A program made the translations under genes and the position numbers. Under the pieces are notes generated by a model. That model had not been told where the DNA came from. It worked only from the letters and a program-made list of their open reading frames with translations, and ran no database searches. A stretch of 64,000 nucleotides of DNA. It comes from CALBPI01 sp038533155 (GTDB taxonomy: Bacteria > Pseudomonadota > Gammaproteobacteria > Steroidobacterales > Woeseiaceae). Position 1 is the stretch's first letter. Every line of letters begins with the position of its first letter. Below are positions 51,960 through 60,747 of this stretch, piece after piece. The DNA is taken from the NCBI GenBank assembly GCA_038533155.1, contig JBCAZH010000001.1, positions 113,262 to 177,261 on the forward strand, written 5' to 3'.

Positions 51960-52850
51960 ATGAATATCCCGAAAGCACATTGGCCGAGTCGAATGAATGC
52001 GGCGATCGAATACATAGAGGCGAACATCGAAGGCGCTCTGGGTCTTGCGGATGTCGCGAACGTCGCGTGCTGCTCGAAGTTCCACTTCCATCGAATGTTC
52101 CATGCGAACTTCGGACTGACTTGCGCGGAGTACATCAGACAGCGCCGACTCACCTTGGCTGCCGTTCAGATTCTGAGCAGCGACGACAGCATCACCGACA
52201 TCGCCGTGCGGTTTGGCTATGAGTCCCAAAACGCCTTCACTCGCGCGTTTCGGACATTTCATCGGGTCAACCCCAGCGCGGTACGAACCCGAACTAACTC
52301 ACCCAGACTGGTCAGCCGGGCCAGCTTTCCGACCTCGGGAGAAGGAGACAGCATGGACTACAAAATCGTCAAGAAACCGGAACTCTCTATCGTGGGCAAA
52401 GCGACGCACTTTCACTTCGACGAGTTCGTTAGCGATGGTCGACAGTTCTGGAAATCCTATGTCGCATCGCCGGAATACCAAGATCTCTACCGCCTGAACG
52501 GCGGCTTGCCCGGTCCGGTCGTCAACGCACCCATGATGTCCGCCTACTTCCCCAAAGAGACGGGGCGTCGCGATGAGTTCATTGATGTGCTCGGGCTGGA
52601 AGCTGTGGATGGTATGGATTGCAGCGGATTTGATGTGCGCTCGGTTCCTGCATCGACCTACGCGGAGTTCGTGTGCACCTACAAGACGTCTGTGCGCACT
52701 AATCGCTACATCTACGGGGATTGGTTCTCATCCACCGGTTTCGAGCGGGACGGCAGCAAACCGGATATCGCCGCTTACTTCCCGATACCCTTCAAGCCCA
52801 TGAGTGAAATGGTCGTGCGGTGGTGGATACCGATCGTGAGCGGTGACTGA
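51960..52850 (+). CDS. AraC family regulator with GyrI-like effector domain
   Basis: A 296-residue Rob/MarA-like regulator. The N-terminal AraC domain (about 10-110) has two HTHs: LADVANVACCSKFHFHRMF and ITDIAVRFGYESQNAFTRAFR. The C-terminal part (about 130-295) is a GyrI-like/SOUL-type small-molecule binding domain with FPIPFKPMSEMVVRWWIPI at the end. It probably activates its target on binding a hydrophobic compound. ATG at 51960. Divergent from the repeat lipoprotein with a 122-bp gap. Confidence 0.88.
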   Translation: MNIPKAHWPSRMNAAIEYIEANIEGALGLADVANVACCSKFHFHRMFHANFGLTCAEYIRQRRLTLAAVQILSSDDSITDIAVRFGYESQNAFTRAFRTFHRVNPSAVRTRTNSPRLVSRASFPTSGEGDSMDYKIVKKPELSIVGKATHFHFDEFVSDGRQFWKSYVASPEYQDLYRLNGGLPGPVVNAPMMSAYFPKETGRRDEFIDVLGLEAVDGMDCSGFDVRSVPASTYAEFVCTYKTSVRTNRYIYGDWFSSTGFERDGSKPDIAAYFPIPFKPMSEMVVRWWIPIVSGD

Positions 52851-52892
52851 CACTCGGTGGCTACTCACCATTCGGTAAGCGACGAAATCTGA

Positions 52893-55556
52893 CTACGGCA
52901 CAGCACTACGCTGCGCCGCAACGGCCGTCAGAACAACCTCCGCCTCATCACGCCGACCCAGGGCCACCAACGTCTGCGCCAACCCGTCGCCAACGAGCAC
53001 GGTATTCCGGAGCCCAGGCCGCTGCTGACTGAGCTGCTGAAAGGCCTCATCCAGCAGCGTCACGGCCGCATCGTTTTGCCCAAGCGCCTGCCGCGCCAGG
53101 CCAACGGCACCGAGAGAATTCGCGTGCAACCAGTGCCCCTCGGGCAGCGACACCGCGGTAATCTCTGCCGCATGCTCGGCATGCGCGAGTGCTTGCTCGG
53201 GTCGCTCGAGATCAATCAGTAGCCGCGTGTACGCCGCCTCAAGCGCGGCGATGTAGGGATCCTTAGGATCGAGCACTTCTTCGTAGATGTCGAGCGCTTC
53301 GGTGAATCCGTTCTCGGCCGCGGCCAAGTCACCTTTTAGGTGCAGCAGCATGCTGTACTCGTTGAGATCGTACGCGGTATCAAACACTCGGCGACCGCGC
53401 GTGCGAGACGAATGTTCCACCGCACGCTTGAGCCAGTACTCTGCTTCGGTGAACTGGTCCGATTTCCGGTACAGGCGCCCGAGCTGAACCATCGAGTTGT
53501 CGAGCATCGGGTTATCGGGGCCGAACACATCTGCCTCGGCATTGATCTGTTCGATAAACAGCGGCTCTGCGTCATCGAAGCGATTCAATTCCACGAGGAT
53601 CGCACCTAGCAGTGTGAGTGCTTCGAGGCGGTTTCCCGTATTCCCATCGCTGTGCGCCGTGATGACCTCCAGTGACTCACGCGCGATACGCTCGGCTTCG
53701 TCGAACTGGCCATAGCGTTGCAACGAGTCGGCGAGCTTCTGCAGTCGTGCGCCGTACACGGCGTCCTGAGGCAGCCCGATCTCCAGATGCAGATCCAGTG
53801 AGGCGCGGGCGTACTCGCCGGCGCGCTGAAAATCACCGCTACTGAGGTGAGCGTCCGAGAGCTTGTAGAGCATATCCACGAGCGCCGGGCCGCTGTCTGG
53901 CAGCGATGTTCGTGCCAGCGCTTCGCCTTGCTCGAAATAGGCAATGCTCTCCGGGTGCTGACGCATCGCCAGCTTTTGATCGCCCAGACCGCGGAGACTC
54001 CGGATCATGCCGGGTTGATCTCCGAGACTGGTGTGCAGGTCGTAGGCTTGCTGGTGGAGTGCCAGTGCCTTGTCGTATTCGCCCAGGGTGCCGTAGACGG
54101 TACCTAGCTCGTTGAGCAGCGCAGCGCGCACCTCGGGTTGGTCGCCAAGCTCCGACGCCACACGCTCGGCGCCCGCGTTGACAACGTCGAGGGCACTGAC
54201 GTTCGCGCCGGAGACAAACGGATTCGGTGCCGCGAAAATCTCGGTCATGAACGCCGCGACTTCCTCGGCCTTGCGGGCTTCGAGCTGCGCGCGATCCCGT
54301 TCGGCGTTAACTGCGCGCGTGTGAAAGATGCCAGCGCCGATCACGGCTACGATGAGTCCGACCGCAACGCCGGAGGCGAGGCGGTGGCGGCGCAGAAAGG
54401 TCCGAGCCAAGTAGCCAAACGTCCGGCCACGCGCAGAGACGGGTCGCTGTTCAAGATACGCATGGATGTCGTCCACCAACGGCTGCACTGACGCGTAACG
54501 AGACTGTGGCTCCTTGTGCATCGCCGTGAGCACGATCGCGTCGAGATCACCGCGCAGTCTGGCGGGTTCGATGGGGCCTCGTGAGGCTGTTGCGTCAACG
54601 TCCAACCTCTGGGATGCCGTCGTACTGGGCTTCGGTGGTTCGGTTTCTGAGAGCAGGCGTTCGCGTTCGGCAGGTCTGAGACCCTTCATCGAGTAGGGCT
54701 GACGACCCGTGGTCAGGCGATAGAGCAGAACACCCAACGAGTAAATGTCGCTGCTCGTGGTGACCGGCTTACCAAGAATTTGTTCGGGGCTCGCGTAGTC
54801 CGGGGTCATGACCCTTTCGTCGAGCACGGTCACATCGTCCTCGACGTACTCTGGATCGTTGAGGTCCTTGGCGATACCGAAGTCGATCAGTTTGATCGTG
54901 CCATTGTCGGTGACCAGAACATTCGACGGTTTGATGTCGCGGTGCACGACGAGGTTCTGGTGGGCGAACTGAACCGCGTCACAGATTTGCGCGAACAATG
55001 CGAGCCGCGATTCCAAGCTGAGTGCGTTCGCGTCGCAATAGTGGTCGATCGACTCGCCGTCGATGTACTCCATAACGAGATAGGCGCCACCATCGTCGGT
55101 GTTGCCGCCGTCCAGGATCCTAGCGATGCCGGGATGTTCCAGTCGAGCGAGGATGTCGCGCTCGGCCTGAAATCTCAGCACGTCGTCGCGCGTGGAGATC
55201 CGAGCGCGGATCAATTTGATGGCGACGCGTTGAGAAAACGTGCCGTCAGTGCGTTCCGCGACATAAACGTCACCCATGCCACCGCGTGCCACGTGACCGG
55301 TGATGCGATACGCGCCCAGCGTGCGGCCCATCATGAGATCAGTTCCTGGTTCGTCGAGATCGGTTGTCGCGCGATGAATGGCGTCGGTCAATGACTCGTC
55401 TGGCTGTCGAAAGATCGTCAACAGCTCTGCCAGCTCTGTGGCGACGTCGGGGTCTTGCGTTTTGATCTCGGTAAGGCGGGCGGCACAGGTTGGCTCGGGG
55501 AGGTCGCTCAGCTCCGCAAATAGTCGCTTCAGATTAGACCAGTGGGCGGTCGCCAT
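52893..55556 (-). CDS. Membrane Ser/Thr protein kinase with periplasmic TPR domain
   Basis: An 887-residue Hanks-type kinase. The kinase domain (about 83-375) has the glycine loop VARGGMGDVYVAE, Lys114 in VAIKLI, catalytic HRDIKPSN (205-212), DFG at 225-227 and TPDYASPEQ. A TM helix (about 393-411) follows, then about 450 residues of TPRs (for example LGTVYGTLGEYDKALALHQQ). All catalytic residues are intact. The ATG at 55556 has AAGGAA 7 nt upstream. Divergent ECF sigma gene 41 bp away is the usual partner of this kinase type. Confidence 0.92.
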   Translation of the reverse strand: MATAHWSNLKRLFAELSDLPEPTCAARLTEIKTQDPDVATELAELLTIFRQPDESLTDAIHRATTDLDEPGTDLMMGRTLGAYRITGHVARGGMGDVYVAERTDGTFSQRVAIKLIRARISTRDDVLRFQAERDILARLEHPGIARILDGGNTDDGGAYLVMEYIDGESIDHYCDANALSLESRLALFAQICDAVQFAHQNLVVHRDIKPSNVLVTDNGTIKLIDFGIAKDLNDPEYVEDDVTVLDERVMTPDYASPEQILGKPVTTSSDIYSLGVLLYRLTTGRQPYSMKGLRPAERERLLSETEPPKPSTTASQRLDVDATASRGPIEPARLRGDLDAIVLTAMHKEPQSRYASVQPLVDDIHAYLEQRPVSARGRTFGYLARTFLRRHRLASGVAVGLIVAVIGAGIFHTRAVNAERDRAQLEARKAEEVAAFMTEIFAAPNPFVSGANVSALDVVNAGAERVASELGDQPEVRAALLNELGTVYGTLGEYDKALALHQQAYDLHTSLGDQPGMIRSLRGLGDQKLAMRQHPESIAYFEQGEALARTSLPDSGPALVDMLYKLSDAHLSSGDFQRAGEYARASLDLHLEIGLPQDAVYGARLQKLADSLQRYGQFDEAERIARESLEVITAHSDGNTGNRLEALTLLGAILVELNRFDDAEPLFIEQINAEADVFGPDNPMLDNSMVQLGRLYRKSDQFTEAEYWLKRAVEHSSRTRGRRVFDTAYDLNEYSMLLHLKGDLAAAENGFTEALDIYEEVLDPKDPYIAALEAAYTRLLIDLERPEQALAHAEHAAEITAVSLPEGHWLHANSLGAVGLARQALGQNDAAVTLLDEAFQQLSQQRPGLRNTVLVGDGLAQTLVALGRRDEAEVVLTAVAAQRSAVP

Positions 55557-55597
55557 GTTGCGTTCCTTGTCGTTCGGCATTCAGTGTAAGGTATTCT

Positions 55598-56188
55598 TTG
55601 GATGAGTTTGGCGCTTTGCTGCCGACGGGGAGACGGGCTATCGATCAATCTTCTGTGACGCAGTTGTTGGCGGATTGGCGGCGAGGCAGTTCGTCTGCGT
55701 ACGAGCGACTCTCGGCCGTGGTCTACGATGAACTGCGTCGTATCGCCACCCGGCTTATGGCTGGCGAGCGCGCCGGTCACACCTTGCAACCCACGGCGCT
55801 CGTCAACGAAGCCTACCTTGAGCTGCTCGATGCCAGCGCCGATGTACAAGACCGTCAGCATTTCTTTGCATTGGCTGCGCGCATTATGCGGCGCACGCTC
55901 GTCGATCACGCGCGAGGCAAGCAACGCATCAAGCGCGGTGGCGATCAGGTCGCCGTGACGCTGAAGACAGGGCTCGGCAGCGACGATGATTTCAGTGACG
56001 TGCTCGAGCTCGACGATGCACTGACTCAGCTCGCGGCACACGACCCGGCGCTGGCGCAGGCCGTCGAGCTCATCTACTTTGGTGGCCTGACCTACGAGCA
56101 AACCGCTGAGGAACTTGGCGTCTCCAGAACGGCCTTGGTGGCCGATCTGAAGTTTGCCAAGACTTGGCTGCGTCGTGCGATGAGTTAA
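55598..56188 (+). CDS. ECF sigma factor (TIGR02999/ECF43-like, kinase-associated)
   Basis: A 196-residue ECF sigma factor. LVNEAYLELLD and RQHFFALAARIMRRTLVDHARGK are region-2 signatures of the ECF43-like group. Region 4 has LIYFGGLTYEQTAEELGVS. TTG start at 55598 with AAGG about 7 nt upstream fits best; no ATG in frame is near. It is divergent from the Ser/Thr kinase gene, a known pairing in which phosphorylation is thought to control the sigma factor. Confidence 0.88.
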   Translation: MDEFGALLPTGRRAIDQSSVTQLLADWRRGSSSAYERLSAVVYDELRRIATRLMAGERAGHTLQPTALVNEAYLELLDASADVQDRQHFFALAARIMRRTLVDHARGKQRIKRGGDQVAVTLKTGLGSDDDFSDVLELDDALTQLAAHDPALAQAVELIYFGGLTYEQTAEELGVSRTALVADLKFAKTWLRRAMS

Positions 56189-56373
56189 CCCGGCACCTTG
56201 CCGAGCTGACCGTGTCGGAGTTCTTGCCGGTTGTGTGAAAGACAGGCGGGCCTTTGATCCCGTCATAGCGTGGCTGTCCGATGAGTGGCGTGCTGACGGC
56301 TGTTGATCACCGTAGGGGCGAACGCGAGGCACCGCGGGCCGGCCACTCCTGCAACCGACCCGCGGCTCATCGC

Positions 56374-58944
56374 TCAGTCTCCCTTCGCCAACGCCAGGTA
56401 GACGCTGTTCGTCGCGGCGCTCGAGATCCAGAGGACATCGTCGCGGTCGTCGTTGTTGAAATCGCCAACACGAACAACGTACTGCGACCAGTCCTCGGCC
56501 GGCGCCAGCGTCTGTGCGACGCGCACGAACGTGAACTCGGAGCTGGACGGACTCGCCAGACCGACACCGATCGAGTTCGACAGGTTGTTGCCGTAACCTT
56601 TGTCGTTGATCAACAGGTCTTTGGTGCCGTTGCCATCCACATCAGCGAGGTACACATCCGACGACCACGCGGCGAAGCCGTTCGGATCGCCGGCATTGGC
56701 CGGTGGACCAAACAGATCGCGAATCGCCACATCTTCAGGATCGCGGCTGCGAATCTTAAAGGCGTGCGGATCCAGCACGTCGCCAACTCGTGTGGCACCA
56801 ACGCCAGAGCCTTCGCCGATATAGATGGCGAACGACGGCCAGGCGCCGAGCACGCGGGGTTCGACAATGTCGGCCAACCCATCCCCGGTGACATCGCCAG
56901 CGACGGACGTGTAGCGCCGCCAGTCGCCTCGGCGGTCCTGGAAGCGAACGCCCGTCAGACCACCCGGTGAGCCCAACGCGAACCAGCGGCGATTGTCGGT
57001 CGAGCTGAGAATCTGCCAGGCCAGGTCATCGAAGCCGTCGCCATTGAAGTCGTCGATGTAGGTAAACCCGTAGGCCCCGAAGTTTTGTTCGATCTCGAAA
57101 TATTCGAGTGGCTCAAACAGCGCATCAGTCTCGAGATTGAATCCAGCGACGCTTGTGTCCACGGCGTATGCCGTAAACGTCGCATTCACGCGGGAGCTGT
57201 TCGGGACATTGTTGAACACGAGATCTGCGCCATGCTGACCGTCCATCTGCCCAGCCATGGGCGAGTGGTCCTGCCATCGGCCGGACGTGGAGAGTACCTG
57301 TGGCGCTGAATAGACGAACTCCCGGTCGGCACCGTTATCCTTGACGAAAACCACGAAAGCCACGTTTCGGTCGTCACGCACAAGATTGATGACGATGTCG
57401 TCGCGTGTGTCGCCGTCGACGTCGAGAAGTTGCAACGTGAAATCCCCGAGCTCGCCATTGGCCGCCGTATGCTCGCCGAGCGTCAGTGCTTCGAACGTGC
57501 CGTCACCGTTGGCGAAGGCCACCGCAATCTCGCCGCGCGCCGCCGAGCCAGTCGCCGCCCAGACAATGTCGTCACCGTCGCGACCATCCAGATCACCAAC
57601 GGCGACGGCTTGCCCCGTGGCACTGAACTCAGGGTCGAACGTCAGCTCATTCGAGAACGTGAACGTTTCGTCGCCGCCGAGCTTGTCAAAGCACGTCGTG
57701 CGGTTGTAAGAGGTCAGTTCCTGAACGACTGCCGGGACGTTGTCGCTGACGCTGCGGATCTCAAACGAGATCGGCACGGCATCAGCGGCGGTAACGGGTA
57801 CCCCGAAGTACTGAGTCCAGTCGTTCGATTGCAGCATGGCCGTGGTCGCCTCGGCGGAGCCGCCGAGATAAGACAGCGTCAGTCGCGACTGCTCTCGGAT
57901 GGTCTGCGAGCGTGCGGCCGCGTCGCCCATTACATTGCCACCCGGGAAGTTGTACTTGAACTCAAACGCCGCCCGCATCTCCTCCTCACTGAACGTCGAG
58001 GTCATGGTGGACGTCAGAATGCGGCCGTAGGTCACCCGCGCGACGTAGGCGGGGACGTTGTCGGGGCCCATCGTGCCGATATCGATTTGCTCCTGAAGCA
58101 ACTCGGGCGTGAAGTCCTCGCTGAACCAGCCGGCAGGCGTTTGCGGCGCTGAGATGTCGACCGTGTACAACGTCTCGCGGAATACGGCTGCCACAGAGTT
58201 TTCGCTGCCCTGCTGAGAGAAACTGCCGGACGCACTGCCCGAGAAGCCGAAGTAGCGACCGGAGAAGCCAGCGCGCAATGCCCGCTGCCGCTCATTGCGG
58301 TAGGTTTCCACGCGCAGGTTGCCCTGGGCGTTGATGCAGTCTGCGTTGAGTCGCTCCGCCTCGGAGATGATGTCGGCCACGGCGCTGTTGACTGCGGCCA
58401 GTGTCGGTTGCACCTCACGGAAATTGTTCGCGATGTTGCAGGCTGCGATCGTCACGGTGACGGGTGTGCGCTGGGCGACATTGATCGGCAGGATGTCGCC
58501 GGCCGTCGCCCCATCACGCAAGGATTCGCCCACCACGAGCGCGCCCGGGTAGAGCACATTGGTCGGTGGGGAGAACATGACGTACTCCTCGGGCGTATCG
58601 TAAAAATCGACTTTCTCGGTCGTGCAAACCTTGAGGTTGTTGTTCGGGTCCGTGATTTCCTCAACGACCGGATCGACCGCGTCGTCGACAACCTCCACAC
58701 CCTCGTTGGCAACCTCTAGCGCTTTGGGCGCGAAGTCCTCCCAGGTGGGTAAACCGGCGAAAAACACGTCGGGGTCGGTGCCTGTGGAACCGCCACCGGA
58801 GCCACCGCCCCCCGAGCCTCCACCGCCCGAGCTACCGCCACCGGAGTCTGGCGGTGCGGACTCGCCACCGCCGCCACCACCGCCGCAAGCGGTGAGAAAA
58901 AGCGTCAAAAGAGCGATAACGGAAAGGTGTCGGCGGTGCTTCAT
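56374..58944 (-). CDS. Cholesterol-dependent-cytolysin-like lipoprotein with FG-GAP beta-propeller
   Basis: An 856-residue lipoprotein (lipobox LTAC at 17-20, poly-Gly then Gly/Ser linker to about 55). Residues about 65-415 match the thiol-activated cytolysin family domains 1-3: LYPGALVVGESL (131-142), FRETLYTVDIS, the signature YGR in ARVTYGRIL (306-308), MRAAFEFKY, YLGGSAE (359-365) and SFEIRSVSDNVPAVVQ. Domain 4 with the Trp-rich undecapeptide is absent. Residues about 445-850 carry seven FG-GAP/VCBS motifs (for example VGDLDGRDGDDIVW, YLADVDGNGTKDLL), predicting a seven-bladed propeller. It probably forms pores or acts on membranes, with the propeller as receptor binder; this is inference. 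SD AAGGA 8 nt before ATG. Confidence 0.85.
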   Translation of the reverse strand: MKHRRHLSVIALLTLFLTACGGGGGGGESAPPDSGGGSSGGGGSGGGGSGGGSTGTDPDVFFAGLPTWEDFAPKALEVANEGVEVVDDAVDPVVEEITDPNNNLKVCTTEKVDFYDTPEEYVMFSPPTNVLYPGALVVGESLRDGATAGDILPINVAQRTPVTVTIAACNIANNFREVQPTLAAVNSAVADIISEAERLNADCINAQGNLRVETYRNERQRALRAGFSGRYFGFSGSASGSFSQQGSENSVAAVFRETLYTVDISAPQTPAGWFSEDFTPELLQEQIDIGTMGPDNVPAYVARVTYGRILTSTMTSTFSEEEMRAAFEFKYNFPGGNVMGDAAARSQTIREQSRLTLSYLGGSAEATTAMLQSNDWTQYFGVPVTAADAVPISFEIRSVSDNVPAVVQELTSYNRTTCFDKLGGDETFTFSNELTFDPEFSATGQAVAVGDLDGRDGDDIVWAATGSAARGEIAVAFANGDGTFEALTLGEHTAANGELGDFTLQLLDVDGDTRDDIVINLVRDDRNVAFVVFVKDNGADREFVYSAPQVLSTSGRWQDHSPMAGQMDGQHGADLVFNNVPNSSRVNATFTAYAVDTSVAGFNLETDALFEPLEYFEIEQNFGAYGFTYIDDFNGDGFDDLAWQILSSTDNRRWFALGSPGGLTGVRFQDRRGDWRRYTSVAGDVTGDGLADIVEPRVLGAWPSFAIYIGEGSGVGATRVGDVLDPHAFKIRSRDPEDVAIRDLFGPPANAGDPNGFAAWSSDVYLADVDGNGTKDLLINDKGYGNNLSNSIGVGLASPSSSEFTFVRVAQTLAPAEDWSQYVVRVGDFNNDDRDDVLWISSAATNSVYLALAKGD

Positions 58945-59368
58945 AACAAGATCCTTGGCCAGTCGATCTGGCGTCTTAAAGTGTTCTCGTTATGGGAAGC
59001 GACGAAAGTCGGCAGAGAGGTCTGAAATAGTGAGGTTAGATTCGACTGGACGGGACTTCTAACAACTCAACTGTGTTTCAAGTAGTGGTAGCGAGCGTAA
59101 AAGCTCCTTTTGAGCGGCAGTGATTTCGCGCATGTGAATCAAAAGGTTGCGAAGTAGGATCTTGGAGGTTCGAGTCCGCCATTCTCAACGTGAGTCTTTG
59201 GGGGTCGCGTAGATCTCTCCAGCAACCGTTTTTCTGTCCGGCCAACCGCTTCGGAATGCTTTGCGTGATTGGATCGAACTGATTCATGTCCAATGCGGGG
59301 TCCTAGACCCACTTAACCTCGCTGTTATACTGCCAGCGGAGGGAAAGGGAACCCCGGGTGCTCAATAA
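58945..59368. other. Divergent intergenic region between cytolysin-like and sigma-CHAT units
   Basis: No credible gene. A T-arm-like GGTTCGAGTCC lies at 59168-59178 but no cloverleaf surrounds it. A GGGTC/GACCC inverted repeat (59298-59310) sits above an extended -10 promoter for the sigma gene. The promoter of the minus-strand cytolysin-like gene must also be here, but no clear hexamers were found. Confidence 0.4.
59323..59331 (+). promoter_or_regulatory. Extended -10 promoter of the sigma-CHAT operon
   Basis: TGTTATACT fits the extended -10 form TGnTATACT, about 38 bp before the GTG start at 59369. The inverted repeat GGGTC-CTA-GACCC at 59298-59310 lies in the -35 area and may be an operator. 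Confidence 0.4.
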
Positions 59369-60097
59369 GTGACAACAACAGAGCATAAGGACATATCAGC
59401 GAGTGAGCTGTGTTCGCGCATCGTCCAGGGGGACAATGCGGCGGAGACTGTCCTATATGAACGCTACCGGCGCGGGACGTTGTTTTTTCTAACTCGGGAG
59501 TCGGGCGATCCGGAGTTGGCGTCGGACCTCGTACACGACACCTTATTGAAGGTCATCGTCGCGGCCCGCGCGGGTGAGATTCGCGAGCCCTCTGCACTTA
59601 ACGGCTACGTTCGAAGCACCGCGCGAAACATGCTGATCGCGTGGCGCCGCAAAGAGGCGCGCCGTGACACCACGCCGGTTGATCCACAAGACGGCGATCC
59701 ATTCCCGGACAACAAATCGATATCGATCCTTGAGGACCTAAAGTGTTCGCAGTTGGGCTCGATCGTCGATCTCTTGTTGTCTCAGCTAAGAGTCGAGCGT
59801 GATCGCGACGTGTTGATTCGCCTATTTCTGCATGATGAGGATCGAGCGGCGATCTGCGACCGCTGGGATTTATCGCCGACGCAACTCGACAGTGTTCTTC
59901 ACCGAGCGCGAACGCGACTCAGAACGATCGCATCTCAACACTACGATGAACAAGAGCTTAGCGACATGATGGGGCGAGCGAGCGTTCTGATCTTGTTCTG
60001 TTTGTTGTCGCCAGGGTTTTCGAAGGCTTCGGTGCAAGATTTCGAGATTTCGCATCACTTGATCACTACCGAAGTTTCCACGAGGGCGTCCGTATGA
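59369..60097 (+). CDS. ECF-type RNA polymerase sigma factor with hydrophobic C-terminal tail
   Basis: A 242-residue sigma-70 family protein. Region 2 holds DPELASDLVHDTLLKVIVAAR and YVRSTARNMLIAWRRKEARR, shown here in part (LVHDTLLKVIV, RNMLIAWRRKEARR). Region 4 is divergent (AICDRWDLSPTQLDSVLHRARTRL). After about residue 200 an unusual tail, MMGRASVLILFCLLSPGFSK, resembles a signal peptide or membrane segment and may be a separate small peptide in the same frame. GTG start at 59369. It overlaps the next gene by 4 nt. Confidence 0.82.
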   Translation: MTTTEHKDISASELCSRIVQGDNAAETVLYERYRRGTLFFLTRESGDPELASDLVHDTLLKVIVAARAGEIREPSALNGYVRSTARNMLIAWRRKEARRDTTPVDPQDGDPFPDNKSISILEDLKCSQLGSIVDLLLSQLRVERDRDVLIRLFLHDEDRAAICDRWDLSPTQLDSVLHRARTRLRTIASQHYDEQELSDMMGRASVLILFCLLSPGFSKASVQDFEISHHLITTEVSTRASV

Positions 60098-60744
60098 GCA
60101 CGCCCGACTCCCAGCATATGGACGATTTGGTCACAAAGTATCTCAGCGGGCGCATGTCGGAAGCGGAAGCGGCGTCGTTTGAAGAGAAATACATGGATGA
60201 TGACGTGCTTCTCGACCACTTGGAAACCGCTTGGGTAATGCGCGAAGGGCTCAAGCGGGCAGAGCGAGCCGAAGAACCTCAACAATCTGCGGCGTGGAAA
60301 TGGGCCGCCGCCGCAGGATTGGTTGCTGCGATCGGGTTGTCCGTCGTGACGTTCCGCCAATCCACGGAAATCCGCCAATTACGTGAGGTCGCCGTGACCG
60401 GGAGTTCGGCACTGGAACGCAGCGTCATCGCTCGTATCTCACCGCTCCGATCGTCGGAGGAGACGGCGACTGTTGTCATGCTCGACTACGACATGGCCAC
60501 TGCAGTCATAGTCCTGGAGCTGACGTTGCCGGAGGCGACTGAGTTCGCTGTTTTGATAAAAAGCGCGGATGGTGCGACCGCAGGTTTCGATCTCGAAGCT
60601 GTCCCGGTTCAGGGTATCGGCGATCTTGTGTTCCTCGTGCCAACCAGCGCGTTGCCGCCTGGGGCTTACGAGGCGACGGCCTCGGCTGGCGGGCAAGAGC
60701 AATTCACGTTCCGCTTTGATGTAAAAGCACTCCATAAGGACTGA
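60094..60744 (+). CDS. Putative anti-sigma factor, single-pass membrane protein
   Basis: A 216-residue protein. The cytoplasmic N-terminus (about 1-65) resembles the helical anti-sigma region seen in ECF operons (YLSGRMSEAEAASFEEKY), without a zinc-binding CxxC. One TM helix (about 69-86, WAAAAGLVAAIGLSVV). The periplasmic part (about 100-215) looks beta-rich (FLVPTSALPPGAYEATASAG) and may sense a ligand. Its place between sigma and CHAT genes with a 4-nt start overlap supports anti-sigma function. Confidence 0.7.
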   Translation: MSTPDSQHMDDLVTKYLSGRMSEAEAASFEEKYMDDDVLLDHLETAWVMREGLKRAERAEEPQQSAAWKWAAAAGLVAAIGLSVVTFRQSTEIRQLREVAVTGSSALERSVIARISPLRSSEETATVVMLDYDMATAVIVLELTLPEATEFAVLIKSADGATAGFDLEAVPVQGIGDLVFLVPTSALPPGAYEATASAGGQEQFTFRFDVKALHKD

Positions 60745-60747
60745 GCC

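Noticed and set aside
59161..59196. T-arm-like GGTTCGAGTCC, possible tRNA fragment
   Set aside because: No acceptor, D or anticodon arms could be found around it, so it is not called as a tRNA.
59078..59293. 71-codon minus-strand frame in the intergenic region
   Set aside because: No SD, no family resemblance, and it overlaps the sigma promoter region; treated as chance.
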